In this document: positions 42,519-51,483 of the stretch, one piece after another | Position numbering within the stretch: position 1 is the stretch's first letter | How the letters are laid out: every line of letters starts with the position of its first letter | From: Desertivirga arenae | Lineage (GTDB): Bacteria; Bacteroidota; Bacteroidia; Sphingobacteriales; Sphingobacteriaceae | Direction of reading: 5' to 3' | DNA length: 64,000 nucleotides | NCBI RefSeq assembly: GCF_017355785.1 | Contig: NZ_JAFEWE010000004.1 | Span: forward strand, 248,001 to 312,000 | Translations under genes and position numbers: made by a program | The notes under the pieces: model-generated | Databases searched by the model: none | What the model was told of the DNA's origin: nothing | Seen by the model: the letters and a program-made list of their open reading frames with translations, nothing else

Positions 42519-43403
42519 GTGTTAAAGAAGAAAATACTATTCATTATTAACCCCATATCAGGAGGGAAGAACAAGAGAAATTTTCAATCTCTTGCTGATA
42601 AGATCCTGGATCCTGAGTTGTATGATCCGCAATTCGAGTTTTCGCAACGGGCTGGTCACGCTTTTACTTTAGCTGAAAGGGCCTCAAGTGAAGGTGTAGA
42701 TGTTATAGTGGCAGTTGGCGGTGATGGTACTATCAATGAAGTTGCCTCTGCAGTAGAAGGAACAAATAGTATTATGGGGATCATTCCCTTCGGTTCGGGT
42801 AATGGCTTGGCTCGTTCCCTGAATGTGTCATTGAAGACGGACAGAGCTTTAAAGGCTCTGAATCGTTTTAAAATAGAGGTAATTGACACAGCAGAGTTAG
42901 CTGGCTACAAGTTTTTCAATATGGGCGGAGTAGGGTTCGATGCCCGGATTAGCTACCAGTTCACTACTTTGCCGAAGCGAGGTTTCAAAGGCTATGTAAA
43001 AACGACCTTTAATGAAATCTTAAATTATAAGGCCAAAAAGTACCTGATTGAGATAGATGGGAAGAGGATGGAGCGGGATGCCTTTATGATCAGTATCGCT
43101 AATTCTTCCCAGTATGGTAATAATGCTTATATCTCTCCAACAGCCTCATTAAAAGACGGATTACTGGATCTATGCATAGTAAAGCCCTTTCCGCTGTATC
43201 ATTTTCCGGTAATGGTTTATCATCTTTTTAGTAAAACTTCAGAGAAATCGAGATATGTTGAAATAATAAAAGGGAAAAATATACGTATAAAGACTACGAA
43301 TGTTGACACTCCCGAAGTGATTCATTTAGACGGAGAACCGCGAAGGGTGAACGGAGATATACTAGCTAACATAAAACCATTGTCTTTAAAAGTTTTACAT
43401 TAA
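42519..43403 (+). CDS. Diacylglycerol/lipid kinase family protein
   Basis: A 294-residue DagK-like enzyme: LFIINPISGGKNKRN (about 6-20), VAVGGDGTINEVASAV (about 63-78) and IPFGSGNGLARSLN (about 91-104) form the nucleotide site of the LCB5/DAGK fold. The start is a GTG at 42519; the nearest upstream ATG (42491) is closed by a stop two codons on. The lipid substrate is unknown. It is divergent from metK and followed three bases later by the SUI1-domain gene. Confidence 0.88.
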   Translation: MLKKKILFIINPISGGKNKRNFQSLADKILDPELYDPQFEFSQRAGHAFTLAERASSEGVDVIVAVGGDGTINEVASAVEGTNSIMGIIPFGSGNGLARSLNVSLKTDRALKALNRFKIEVIDTAELAGYKFFNMGGVGFDARISYQFTTLPKRGFKGYVKTTFNEILNYKAKKYLIEIDGKRMERDAFMISIANSSQYGNNAYISPTASLKDGLLDLCIVKPFPLYHFPVMVYHLFSKTSEKSRYVEIIKGKNIRIKTTNVDTPEVIHLDGEPRRVNGDILANIKPLSLKVLH

Positions 43404-43406
43404 ATA

Positions 43407-43754
43407 ATGATGTCAAAGAAAAACAAGAACATCAGTGGCGTGGTTTATTCTACCAATCCGGAATACGCCTATGAGTATGAGTCGCAGGAGGAACTGATTA
43501 CTATACCTCCTAAACAGCAGGATTTGAGAGTTCAGCTAGATAAAAAGCAAAGAGGAGGGAAAGCTGTGACTTTGGTCACTGGTTTTGTCGGAAAAGAAGA
43601 AGATATTGCGGCACTGGGTAAGTTTTTGAAACAAAAATGCGGCGTAGGTGGTTCGGCAAAAGATGGTGAGATACTTATTCAGGGGGATTTCAGGGATAAG
43701 GTTATTGAATTGTTAAAACAAAATGAATACAAAGTTAAGAAAGTGGGAGGGTAA
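43407..43754 (+). CDS. SUI1/YciH-domain translation factor
   Basis: A 115-residue protein with an N-terminal polar tail and an SUI1 domain (about 35-113): VQLDKKQRGGKAVTLVTGF, KFLKQKCGVGGSAKDGEILIQGDF and VIELLKQNEYKVKKVGG are the family signature (homologous to eIF1 and E. coli YciH). Two consecutive ATGs at 43407 and 43410 are equivalent starts. It is probably co-transcribed with the lipid kinase. Confidence 0.92.
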   Translation: MMSKKNKNISGVVYSTNPEYAYEYESQEELITIPPKQQDLRVQLDKKQRGGKAVTLVTGFVGKEEDIAALGKFLKQKCGVGGSAKDGEILIQGDFRDKVIELLKQNEYKVKKVGG

Positions 43755-44062
43755 TCCGCACTGAGATTCAATTGTAATGGATTTTTGACTTTTTAATTGA
43801 AATCTGTTTATATTGCGCCTTGTAATTAAAGAAAAAAATAGTTTTCATTGTAAAATAATATAGAGGAGGCGGCAAATCAAGGGGAAATAGCATCTCTTTG
43901 CCCAATCTGACGATACCGCTGATAGAAGAAGATGAAAATTAGCTGCGCGTTTTATAATTGAAAAAAGAAGATTTTTTTTGCCAAAAGGCAATTACTTATT
44001 TAGCATATCAATTTTATATACTATAATTAAAAACTAAAACTAAAACTAAATTTTAAGAGAAA
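43755..44062. other. Upstream region of the exbB operon
   Basis: 308 bases without a gene. TTG (43785-43787) and TATATTG (43809-43815), 21 bases apart, could be a promoter. The long leader that would follow includes a possible GGCAAA/TTTGCC stem (43871-43876 with 43897-43902) and, before the ATG, AT-rich repeats of AAAACT. None is strong. Confidence 0.4.
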
Positions 44063-44887
44063 ATGGCAACCGCACCAAAACCAACAACAGCTAAGAAAGA
44101 AAGCTCAGGTTCAAGTATTTTTGCAAGTCTTACAATGGTATTCTGCATTGTAATTGGAGTTCTACTTTGGAAATTTGTTATGGGAAGTCCGTCAAATTTT
44201 GAAGGTGGAAATCCAGAAGGCCACCCACTTCCAGGAAACTATTTCGCAATGGTTTACAAAGGTGGTATCATCGTTCCAATCCTTATCGGTATGCTATTAA
44301 TGGTAATCGTGTTTTCAATCGAGCGGTTCTTTGTAATCAGCAAAGCTGCAGGTACTGGAAATGTTGAAGCATTTGTTAAGAGAATTCAAGGATTTCTATC
44401 AAACGGAAATATTGAAGCTGCAGTAGCAGAGTGTGATAAACAAAAAGGTTCAGTAGCAAACGTAATCAAATCAGGTCTGAAGAAATACCGTGAGGTTGAA
44501 GCAGATCCGAACTTAGATATCGAACAAGCTTCATTAGCAATCCAAAAAGATATCGAAGAAGCTACAGCTCTTGAAATGCCAATGTTGGAGCAAAATCTTA
44601 CAATCATTGCAACTCTGGTTTCTGTAGGTACATTAACAGGTCTATTAGGTACAGTAACAGGTATGATCAAATCATTTGCTGCGTTAGCTACTGCAGGTGC
44701 TCCTGACCAGGCTGCTCTTGCGAATGGTATCTCTGAGGCCTTGATCAATACAGCAACAGGTATCGCTACATCAACTGTTGCAATTATCATGTACAACATC
44801 TTTACTTCAAAAATCGATAAGTTAACTTATTCAATTGATGAAGCAGGATTTTCAATTGTACAGACATACGCAAGTACTCATAAATAA
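44063..44887 (+). CDS. exbB: ExbB/MotA/TolQ proton-channel protein
   Basis: A 274-residue inner-membrane protein. An N-terminal helix (about 20-40) precedes the canonical three of ExbB: about 78-98, then after a cytoplasmic domain (FLSNGNIEAAVAECDKQKGS) the pair GLLGTVTGMIKSFAALA (about 193-210) and SEALINTATGIATSTVAIIM (about 220-240). These two helices hold the conserved pore residues of the family. With ExbD it turns the proton gradient into motion of TonB. A terminator-like hairpin separates it from exbD. Confidence 0.95.
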   Translation: MATAPKPTTAKKESSGSSIFASLTMVFCIVIGVLLWKFVMGSPSNFEGGNPEGHPLPGNYFAMVYKGGIIVPILIGMLLMVIVFSIERFFVISKAAGTGNVEAFVKRIQGFLSNGNIEAAVAECDKQKGSVANVIKSGLKKYREVEADPNLDIEQASLAIQKDIEEATALEMPMLEQNLTIIATLVSVGTLTGLLGTVTGMIKSFAALATAGAPDQAALANGISEALINTATGIATSTVAIIMYNIFTSKIDKLTYSIDEAGFSIVQTYASTHK

Positions 44888-44904
44888 AATTTAGTGAAAG
44901 TTTT

Positions 44905-44937
44905 GTCCGGGACTTTATGGAATCTCCCGGACTTTTT
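44905..44937 (+). terminator. Intra-operon terminator-like hairpin after exbB
   Basis: GTCCGGGA (44905-44912) and TCCCGGAC (44925-44932) form an 8 bp GC-rich stem with a 12-base loop, followed by five T. The downstream genes belong functionally to the same operon, so it probably attenuates rather than ends transcription. Confidence 0.72.
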
Positions 44938-44982
44938 CATCACTATATAAAAGCATACAGGAATCAATTATAAAATAAAAAG

Positions 44983-45603
44983 ATGCCTAAAGTTAAAGTT
45001 CCCAGAAAGAGCACAGTAATCGACATGACGGCGATGTGTGACGTGGCATCCCTGCTGTTAACCTTTTTTATCTTAACAGCTACTGCACGTCAACCTGAGC
45101 CACTGCCGGTGGATACTCCTTCGTCGACTGTTAAAATTAAATTACCAACCACTGATATAGCTACCCTTACCATTGGGCAGGGAAAAGTTTTCTTTGGTGT
45201 TGCGGGGCAGCCTGTTCGCATACGCATGCTGGAAAGAATGGCTGAACGTTATAATATCCAGTTTACTGATCAGGAGAAGAAGCGCTTTTCTTTAATGGAT
45301 AACTTCGGAGTTCCGATTTCGCAGTTAAAACAGTTAATCGCTTTACCAAACGATAAAAGAAATAAAGAAGGCGTTCAGGTAGGAATCCCTACTGATTCTG
45401 TAGGAAGAAACCCTTCTGAATTGCGTGAGTGGATTTATAACGCCCGGTATGCTACTAAAGAATTAAATGATAAAGAATTGAGAATTTCGATTAAAGGGGA
45501 TTCAAAAGAAAACTACAAAGTAGTTAAAAAGATCATTGACATTCTACAGTCACAAGAGGTAAACAAATTTAGTTTAATTACTTCACTAGAAGGACTCGAT
45601 TAA
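44983..45603 (+). CDS. exbD: ExbD/TolR biopolymer transport protein, first copy
   Basis: A 206-residue protein with a cytoplasmic basic start, one helix (about 18-38) bearing the conserved membrane Asp in IDMTAMCDVASLLLTFFIL, and a periplasmic domain. It is longer than typical ExbD (about 140), with an insert around 75-150. It follows exbB after 95 bases and precedes a second exbD by 24 bases. Confidence 0.93.
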   Translation: MPKVKVPRKSTVIDMTAMCDVASLLLTFFILTATARQPEPLPVDTPSSTVKIKLPTTDIATLTIGQGKVFFGVAGQPVRIRMLERMAERYNIQFTDQEKKRFSLMDNFGVPISQLKQLIALPNDKRNKEGVQVGIPTDSVGRNPSELREWIYNARYATKELNDKELRISIKGDSKENYKVVKKIIDILQSQEVNKFSLITSLEGLD

Positions 45604-45627
45604 CTCGACCCTTATAAAATATTAGAA

Positions 45628-46179
45628 ATGGCAGAATTAGACACCTCCGGTGGAGGTAAGAAAAAGGGTGGCAAGGTTAGAAGTAAGAAGCAGAGTGCAC
45701 GTGTGGATATGACTCCCATGGTTGACTTGATGTTCCTTCTGATCACATTCTTTATGCTTACCACTACACTTGCAAAGCCACAAGCGATGGACCTTGCAAT
45801 GCCGGATAAAGACGAAAAAACAGACGATAAGTTCGACGTTGCTGATAACCGCACTATGACCATCCTCCTTGGTAAGGGTGATCGCTTGGAATGGTATATT
45901 GGCTTGGTTGATAACCCACTAACATCTCCCCAGGTTGATAACTACGGAAAGAACGGGATTAGGAAAGCTCTTTTAGAAAAATCTAAAGAGATCAAATCTA
46001 AAACCGGAAAAGGCTTAATCGTACTTATTAAAGCTAGCGATGCAGCAAACTACAAGAACCTGGTAGATATCCTTGACGAGATGAAAATCACTAATATTGG
46101 TGTTGGTGGTGGTACTTACGCAATTGTAGACATCAGCGAGCCGGAAATTGGTTTGTTAAAGCGAGACGGACTTTACTAG
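45628..46179 (+). CDS. exbD: ExbD/TolR biopolymer transport protein, second copy
   Basis: A 183-residue paralogue. A Gly/Lys-rich cytoplasmic tail (GGGKKKGGKVRSKKQ) leads to a helix with the conserved Asp in VDMTPMVDLMFLLITFFML (about 27-45). The periplasmic domain includes VLIKASDAANYKNLVDILDE, the family C-terminal signature. Two non-identical ExbDs are standard in Bacteroidota TonB clusters and suggest a heteromeric ExbD dimer in the ExbB pentamer. Confidence 0.94.
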   Translation: MAELDTSGGGKKKGGKVRSKKQSARVDMTPMVDLMFLLITFFMLTTTLAKPQAMDLAMPDKDEKTDDKFDVADNRTMTILLGKGDRLEWYIGLVDNPLTSPQVDNYGKNGIRKALLEKSKEIKSKTGKGLIVLIKASDAANYKNLVDILDEMKITNIGVGGGTYAIVDISEPEIGLLKRDGLY

Positions 46180-46203
46180 TTATTTGTACCATAAAAGAAG
46201 AAA

Positions 46204-47043
46204 ATGGCAAAGTTAGATATTTTTAACCCGGTTTGGCTTGACGTAGTCTTTACAGGACGAAATCAGGCTTACGGAGCATATGTGCTTCGTAAAGAGAATG
46301 CCAAAACCACCAATAAGTCTCTGGTTATAGGGGCTATATGCTTTATCTTGCTTGTTAGTTCTCCTTTAATCGCCGCTAAGATTAAAAGCTTGATGGGCGA
46401 AAAGGAAGAAGAGCAAGAGAGAATAATAGAGACAGAGGTTGTGTTAAGTACACCTCCACCTGTCGATGAGCAGGCTCCTCCGCCGCCTCCGGCAGCAGAG
46501 CCACCGAAACCACGTGTGGATCAAGTGAGGTTCCCACCTCCGGTTGTTGTACCGGCAGAGCAGGTACGTGAAGAAGAGCCACCTAGTCAGGAAGAACTTG
46601 CAGTTAAAGACCCTGGACAGAAAACCATTGAAGGGGATCCAAATGCTGAGGTTCGTATCGATCAACCTGTAGGTGAAGCTCCTCCTACTCAACAAGCTGC
46701 TGTTGTAGAAGATAACGGCGTGTATGAAGTAGCTAACATTGAGGTTCAGCCAGAATTCCCTGGGGGTATGAATAAATTCTACGAATATGTAGGAAAATCA
46801 TACAACTATCCAGCTGCTGCGAAAGAGCAGGGAGTATCAGGAAGGGTAATTTTGAACTTCGTAGTTGAGAAAGATGGAAGTCTTACTGACATCAAAGTTG
46901 TAAGAGATCTAGGAATGGGAACAGGGGAAGAAGCTATTCGGGTTCTTAAGAAATCTAAAAAGTGGAATCCTGGTATTCAGAATGGCCGTCCAGTACGGGT
47001 GAGTTATACTATTCCAATCGTATTGAACTTAGAAGCTCAATAA
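46204..47043 (+). CDS. tonB: TonB energy-transducing protein
   Basis: A 279-residue protein. A conserved Bacteroidota N-terminal segment (VWLDVVFTGRNQAYGAYVLR) is followed by one helix (about 38-58). A Pro/Glu-rich periplasmic spacer covers about 80-165 (APPPPPAAEPPKPRV). The C-terminal TonB domain (about 185-277) includes PEFPGGMNKFYEYVG, YPAAAKEQGVSGRVILNFVV and KKWNPGIQNGRPVRVSYTIP. It delivers energy to receptors such as the one at 14535-16829. Confidence 0.96.
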   Translation: MAKLDIFNPVWLDVVFTGRNQAYGAYVLRKENAKTTNKSLVIGAICFILLVSSPLIAAKIKSLMGEKEEEQERIIETEVVLSTPPPVDEQAPPPPPAAEPPKPRVDQVRFPPPVVVPAEQVREEEPPSQEELAVKDPGQKTIEGDPNAEVRIDQPVGEAPPTQQAAVVEDNGVYEVANIEVQPEFPGGMNKFYEYVGKSYNYPAAAKEQGVSGRVILNFVVEKDGSLTDIKVVRDLGMGTGEEAIRVLKKSKKWNPGIQNGRPVRVSYTIPIVLNLEAQ

Positions 47044-47052
47044 AATAATACA

Positions 47053-47292
47053 ATGTCATACAGACAAAGTCAGCAGAAATCGCCCGAAAAGCGATTTCTG
47101 TTTGTTTTTAGGTTTATCAGAATTGCGTTTTTCCTTGTTTTAGGGCTGCTGGTCATCTTTACAAAGTTCTTTACACTGAACATCGACCGTCCCTATCAAA
47201 TCGCTTTTGGTGCTTTACTGATAGTTTACGCTTTATTTAGGTTTTTTTGGGAAATGAAGAACTCAGCGACAAGTAATGATGACGAAGATTAA
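47053..47292 (+). CDS. Small two-helix membrane protein of the TonB operon
   Basis: 79 residues: a basic start, helices at about 20-38 (IRIAFFLVLGLLVIFTKFF) and 46-64 (QIAFGALLIVYALFRFFW), and an acidic end (NDDED). No named family. It lies nine bases after tonB and overlaps the next gene by 17 bases, so it is translated with the operon and is probably a real, lineage-specific component. Confidence 0.75.
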   Translation: MSYRQSQQKSPEKRFLFVFRFIRIAFFLVLGLLVIFTKFFTLNIDRPYQIAFGALLIVYALFRFFWEMKNSATSNDDED

Positions 47293-48178
47293 ATTGCTTA
47301 TAGCTCTGACTGTTTTTGTTTTGGCTTCATGTCAAAACAAGAGTAATAAGACCAGTGTCGAAGAAACAGCCGTTTCTGGTTCCACCCAGATTGTTGTTGA
47401 TGAAAGTCTGGCACCTATTGTGCAAGATCAATATGACGTATTCAGCAATAGTTATCAAAGTGCAACGATTAAATTTATTTTTCAGCCAGAGAATAAACTT
47501 TTAAATACCTTCTTGTCTAATCAAGTAAACATTGCGATCATGACAAGGGCATTGTTACCTAAAGAAGCTAAAGTTTTCGAGTCAAAAAGAATTAAGATTC
47601 GGATGAACCGCTTTGCAGTGGATGCAGTTACTCTTATTGCTAATCGGAGTATGGTAGATTCTACAATAACAGTAGAAGAGCTCATTGCGACCATGCAGGG
47701 TAAAAGCAAAAGATTAAAACTTGTCTTCGACAACGCAAATTCGAGTACTGTGAGGTACTTAAAAGAACTTGCGAAAGTTGATCAATTACCGGCTACAGGA
47801 ATATATGCCTTGAATTCAAACTCTGAAGTAATTAAGTATGTACACAATAATAAAGGTGCATTAGGTGTTATAGGAGTTAATTGGATAAAAAGCCCAGGGA
47901 AGGATGTGGAGGAGTTGGTGAAAGATGTAAGAATTTTGAAAGTTAAGAATTTGAAGGGACTGCCTGGAAGCGATGCTTTCTATAAACCTTCACAGAGTAA
48001 TCTTGCGTTAGGATTATATCCGTTAAGTAGGAATTTGTATATTATTAACTGTCAGGGTACACCTGGATTGGGCACGGGATTTGCTTCTTTCCTTGCTAGT
48101 GAAAGGGGTCAGAGGATTGTTTTAAAATCAGGATTGCTGCCGGACAGCCTACCATCAAGAGAAATCTTCATTAAATAA
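47276..48178 (+). CDS. PstS-like substrate-binding lipoprotein in the TonB operon
   Basis: A 300-residue lipoprotein (FVLASC, Cys19) with the periplasmic-binding fold of the PstS family: STQIVVDESLAPIVQDQYDV, FLSNQVNIAIMTRALLPKE, VEELIATMQGK, VFDNANSSTVRYLKELAKVD (equivalent of the Pst[12 protein letters not shown] loop) and NKGALGVIGVNWI. The Gly/Ser-rich ligand motifs of true PstS at 9527 are only partly conserved, so phosphate is not assured. The gene order ExbB-ExbD-ExbD-TonB-PstS-like-TPR is recurrent in this phylum, but its job is unclear. Confidence 0.85.
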   Translation: MMTKIKLLIALTVFVLASCQNKSNKTSVEETAVSGSTQIVVDESLAPIVQDQYDVFSNSYQSATIKFIFQPENKLLNTFLSNQVNIAIMTRALLPKEAKVFESKRIKIRMNRFAVDAVTLIANRSMVDSTITVEELIATMQGKSKRLKLVFDNANSSTVRYLKELAKVDQLPATGIYALNSNSEVIKYVHNNKGALGVIGVNWIKSPGKDVEELVKDVRILKVKNLKGLPGSDAFYKPSQSNLALGLYPLSRNLYIINCQGTPGLGTGFASFLASERGQRIVLKSGLLPDSLPSREIFIK

Positions 48179-48194
48179 AATTATAATTGAACTT

Positions 48195-49868
48195 ATGGAA
48201 TTAATTAAAAAGGCATTACAAGCAGGTCTGATAGCGGGTGTTGTGAGTACATCAGCCTTTGCGCAAAATATTGCTGATGCAAAGAAAGCAATAGATGCGG
48301 AGCAATATCAGCAAGCTAAATCAATCTTAAAAAAGCTTATAGCAGCGCAACCTGCTGCTCCTGAGAATTATTTCTTTTTAGGTAACGTATATTTAAAAAC
48401 AGATTATGTTGATTCAGCTAAGGTTGTTTTTACCAAGGGTGTAACTGCCGATGGGAAAGATGCCTTTAATTATATCGGTTTAGGTGCAATAGATCTTATC
48501 AATAATAACGCTGCTGCAGCGAAGGGCAATTTTGAGAAGGCTGTGTCGCTTGCCCCTAAAAAGGATAACGATCCTTATATATATGCGGCTAAAGCTTTAA
48601 TAGCTTCTGAAAAGCCTGATTATACAACCGCGCAGACGTATCTTGAGAAGGCGAAGAGCATGGATGAGAAGGACGCAGAGGTTTACCTGGCCCTGGGTGA
48701 TTTATACCGTGGTCAGCAGAAACACGGAGAGGCCTATGGCGCTTACCGTACAGCTTTCGAACTTGACAAGAATTTATTAAGAGCCAAAATAGAGCTTGGC
48801 GTTCTTAATCGTATGACTAAGGCTTTTAAAGAATCAACAGATGAGTTTAACAGCGTTCTTGCTATCAATCCTAAATACGGACCTGCATATAGAGAATTAG
48901 CTGAGACTAATCTAAGATGGAGTTTTGGTGCACCGGAAGCTGAGAAAAATGCGAGACTACAAGCCGCAGTGGATAATTATAAGAAGTATCTTGATAATAC
49001 GGATAGATCTGTAGACTCGCGAGTACGCTATGCAGACTTGTTAGTATACAAGGGAGACTGGAAGGCTCTTGAGCAAGAAGCACAGGAGATGGTGAAGCAA
49101 GATAATTCAAATCCTAAAATTTACCGTTATTTAGGGATTTCAGCTTATGAGAATGGAAATTATCCTGCCAGCGTTCAAGCCTTAAAAGACTTTATGTCTA
49201 AAGTTGAACCCAGGAGAACGATTGCTTGGGACTATGCTTACTTAGGAAAGGCACAGTTGAAAACAGGAGATCCTGAAGCTTACACTAACCTTTCGAAAGC
49301 CATTGATAAGGACTCTACTTTAGCTGAAGAGTTTAGTACACTGGGAGCTGCGGCTTTTAAAGACAAGAAGTATGGTGATGCTGCGAAACTGTATGCTTTG
49401 GCTGTTCAGGGTCCGACTACCAGCCATACTGTAACTGATTATTTCTACGTGGGATACTCAAATTACTTTGACTATGTAGGAAAAGCTCCTGCTGAAAAGG
49501 CAGCGGCAAAAGATTTGTTAGTTCAAGCAGACTCTGCTTTCAGTAAAGTTAATACCTTGGCGCCAACTTACGCGTTAGCTTACTTATATCGCGCAAGAGT
49601 TAACCGTTACCTGGATAACGAGAAGAACCCGAAAGGACTTGCAGTTCCTTACTTCGAAAAGTATGTAGAAGTATTAAGTGCAAAGCCTGAGAATCTGACA
49701 GACCCTAAAAATAAAAGAGACCTGACAGATGCCTACAATAACATTGCAGGATTTTATCTTCAATCTAACCCAGGTAAAGCTAAAGAATACCTCAATAAAA
49801 CCCTAAGCCTTGATCCAGCCAATTCATATGCTGCTGATGCGATGAAAGCGCTTGGTGGTAGTAAATAA
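48195..49868 (+). CDS. Exported TPR-repeat protein
   Basis: A 557-residue protein with a signal peptide (AGLIAGVVSTSAFAQ) and at least ten tetratricopeptide repeats, recognisable as AKKAIDAEQYQQAKSILKKL, PENYFFLGNVYLKTDYVDSA, AEVYLALGDLYRGQQKHGEA, YGPAYRELAETNLRW and PKIYRYLGISAYENGNYPAS. These form a protein-binding superhelix in the periplasm. It is the last gene of the TonB operon, before a strong terminator. A partner is unknown. Confidence 0.9.
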   Translation: MELIKKALQAGLIAGVVSTSAFAQNIADAKKAIDAEQYQQAKSILKKLIAAQPAAPENYFFLGNVYLKTDYVDSAKVVFTKGVTADGKDAFNYIGLGAIDLINNNAAAAKGNFEKAVSLAPKKDNDPYIYAAKALIASEKPDYTTAQTYLEKAKSMDEKDAEVYLALGDLYRGQQKHGEAYGAYRTAFELDKNLLRAKIELGVLNRMTKAFKESTDEFNSVLAINPKYGPAYRELAETNLRWSFGAPEAEKNARLQAAVDNYKKYLDNTDRSVDSRVRYADLLVYKGDWKALEQEAQEMVKQDNSNPKIYRYLGISAYENGNYPASVQALKDFMSKVEPRRTIAWDYAYLGKAQLKTGDPEAYTNLSKAIDKDSTLAEEFSTLGAAAFKDKKYGDAAKLYALAVQGPTTSHTVTDYFYVGYSNYFDYVGKAPAEKAAAKDLLVQADSAFSKVNTLAPTYALAYLYRARVNRYLDNEKNPKGLAVPYFEKYVEVLSAKPENLTDPKNKRDLTDAYNNIAGFYLQSNPGKAKEYLNKTLSLDPANSYAADAMKALGGSK

Positions 49869-49886
49869 AAAATTTAAATAAGAGAA

Positions 49887-49914
49887 AAAAGAGCCGGATT
49901 ATTCCGGCTCTTTT
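49887..49914 (+). terminator. Terminator of the TonB operon
   Basis: A perfect 12 bp stem (AAAAGAGCCGGA / TCCGGCTCTTTT) with loop TTAT, 18 bases after the TPR gene stop. Confidence 0.93.
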
Positions 49915-49946
49915 AGTTTATATTTGCAGCAACGATATTTAATTTA

Positions 49947-50327
49947 ATGGAAACGCAAAGCACTGCTGTTAATTATGTCCCAATAATTATACAAATGCTT
50001 GTCGCTCTAGGATTTGTGGTTTTTACAATGGTATTAACCCACCTTATTGGCCCCAAGCGCAAAACCAAGGAAAAACTAACGCCATTCGAATCAGGGATAG
50101 AAGTTGTTGGAAATGCTCGTCAGCCTTTTTCTATCAAATATTTTCTGGTCGCAATTTTGTTTGTATTATTTGATGTGGAAGTGATCTTCATGTACCCATG
50201 GGCTGTGAACTTCCGCGACTTTAGTAAAGTTGGATTCGAAGGTCTTATAGAGATGTTTATCTTCATGGGAACTCTTCTTCTTGGTTTCATCTACATCATC
50301 AAGAAGAAGGCGTTGGACTGGGATTAG
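49947..50327 (+). CDS. nuoA: NADH-quinone oxidoreductase subunit A
   Basis: A 126-residue membrane subunit with three helices (about 11-31, 67-87, 95-115) and the family loop KEKLTPFESGIEVVGNARQPFSIKYFL, interrupted here by no unusual residue. FVLFDVEVIFMYPWA is the second-helix hallmark. It is the first gene of the 14-gene complex I operon, directly downstream of the TonB operon terminator, with 108 bases before nuoB. Confidence 0.95.
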   Translation: METQSTAVNYVPIIIQMLVALGFVVFTMVLTHLIGPKRKTKEKLTPFESGIEVVGNARQPFSIKYFLVAILFVLFDVEVIFMYPWAVNFRDFSKVGFEGLIEMFIFMGTLLLGFIYIIKKKALDWD

Positions 50328-50435
50328 TTAGACAGTTTCTAAATAGACTGCTTTTCCAGCTATTAAACTACACTATTTTGTAACTTTGAAATTCATTTCT
50401 TGAAATGAAATGAATTTTTATAATCATGACTAACA

Positions 50436-50978
50436 ATGAGTGATATAAAATTAGCAGAAGCCCCAGCAGGGATTGAGGGGTCAGGGTTTTTTGCAACATC
50501 ATTCGATAAAGTTATTGGCTTAGCACGTGCTAATTCCCTTTGGCCTTTACCGTTTGCTACATCATGTTGCGGTATTGAATTTATGGCTACGATGGGAAAT
50601 CACTATGATATTTCCCGTTTTGGTTCTGAAAGACCATCATTTTCGCCGCGTCAGGCAGACATGTTATTGGTAATGGGAACGATTGCAAAGAAGATGGCGC
50701 CCGTTTTAAGGCAAGTTTATATTCAGATGGCAGAGCCACGGTGGGTGATCGCTATTGGTGCATGTGCTTCAAGTGGAGGTATTTTTGATACATATTCAGT
50801 GCTTCAGGGTATTGATGAAATAATTCCTGTCGACGTTTATGTACCCGGATGTCCCCCTCGGCCTGAAGCTTTTCTTGATGGAATTCTGAGATTACAGGAC
50901 CTGGTGAGAAACGAGTCGTTAAGACGCCGGAACTCCCCGGAATATAAAGAACTATTAAATAAATACGGAATCCAGTAA
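50436..50978 (+). CDS. nuoB: NADH-quinone oxidoreductase subunit B
   Basis: A 180-residue subunit that binds cluster N2 with cysteines in SCCGIEFMA (about 46), ACASSGG (about 111) and [10 protein letters not shown] (about 141). [17 protein letters not shown] is the family signature. It sits at the junction of peripheral and membrane arms, next to the quinone site. nuoC follows immediately. Confidence 0.97.
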   Translation: MSDIKLAEAPAGIEGSGFFATSFDKVIGLARANSLWPLPFATSCCGIEFMATMGNHYDISRFGSERPSFSPRQADMLLVMGTIAKKMAPVLRQVYIQMAEPRWVIAIGACASSGGIFDTYSVLQGIDEIIPVDVYVPGCPPRPEAFLDGILRLQDLVRNESLRRRNSPEYKELLNKYGIQ

Positions 50979-51482
50979 ATGGGTAAAATAAGCAATCAGG
51001 CTGTACTTCAAAAATTAAGTAATTCGTTCGGAGAAAAGATATCTGTTCCGGCAGAACCTTATGGCCTGTTAACTTTCGAGACTACAAAAGAAGATATTCA
51101 GGATATTCTGAAATTTTTAAAGGAAGATAAGGAACTTCAGTTCATTTTCCTGACTGATATTACAGCTATTCATTACCCGGAAAACTCACTTCCTATTGTT
51201 GTAGTATATCATCTCCACAGTTTTGTGAACAATGTTCGCGTAAGGATCAAAGTGTCATTACCTGATCTAAATCCTACGATACCTACTGCAACTACTCTAT
51301 GGGAGGGGGCTAATTGGATGGAACGTGAAACGTTTGACTTTTTTGGGATTAATTTTGAAGGTCACCCGAATTTGGTTCGTATTTTAAATGTTGATGATAT
51401 GACGGCATTTCCCATGAGGAAAGAGTTTCCTCTTGAGGATCCTAACCGTGTAGATAAAAAAGACTTTTTCTTCGGAAGATAA
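50979..51482 (+). CDS. nuoC: NADH-quinone oxidoreductase subunit C
   Basis: A 167-residue 30 kDa-type subunit. The conserved core reads FLTDITAIHYPE, VVYHLHSFVNNVRVRIKV and WEGANWMERETFDFFGINFEGHPNL, ending in FPMRKEFPLEDP. It is a separate protein here, unlike the NuoCD fusion of E. coli. nuoD starts one base after its stop. Confidence 0.96.
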   Translation: MGKISNQAVLQKLSNSFGEKISVPAEPYGLLTFETTKEDIQDILKFLKEDKELQFIFLTDITAIHYPENSLPIVVVYHLHSFVNNVRVRIKVSLPDLNPTIPTATTLWEGANWMERETFDFFGINFEGHPNLVRILNVDDMTAFPMRKEFPLEDPNRVDKKDFFFGR

Positions 51483-51483
51483 C

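Noticed and set aside
44386-44799. 137-codon minus-strand frame inside exbB
   Set aside because: Shadow of the ExbB coding sequence with no family features.
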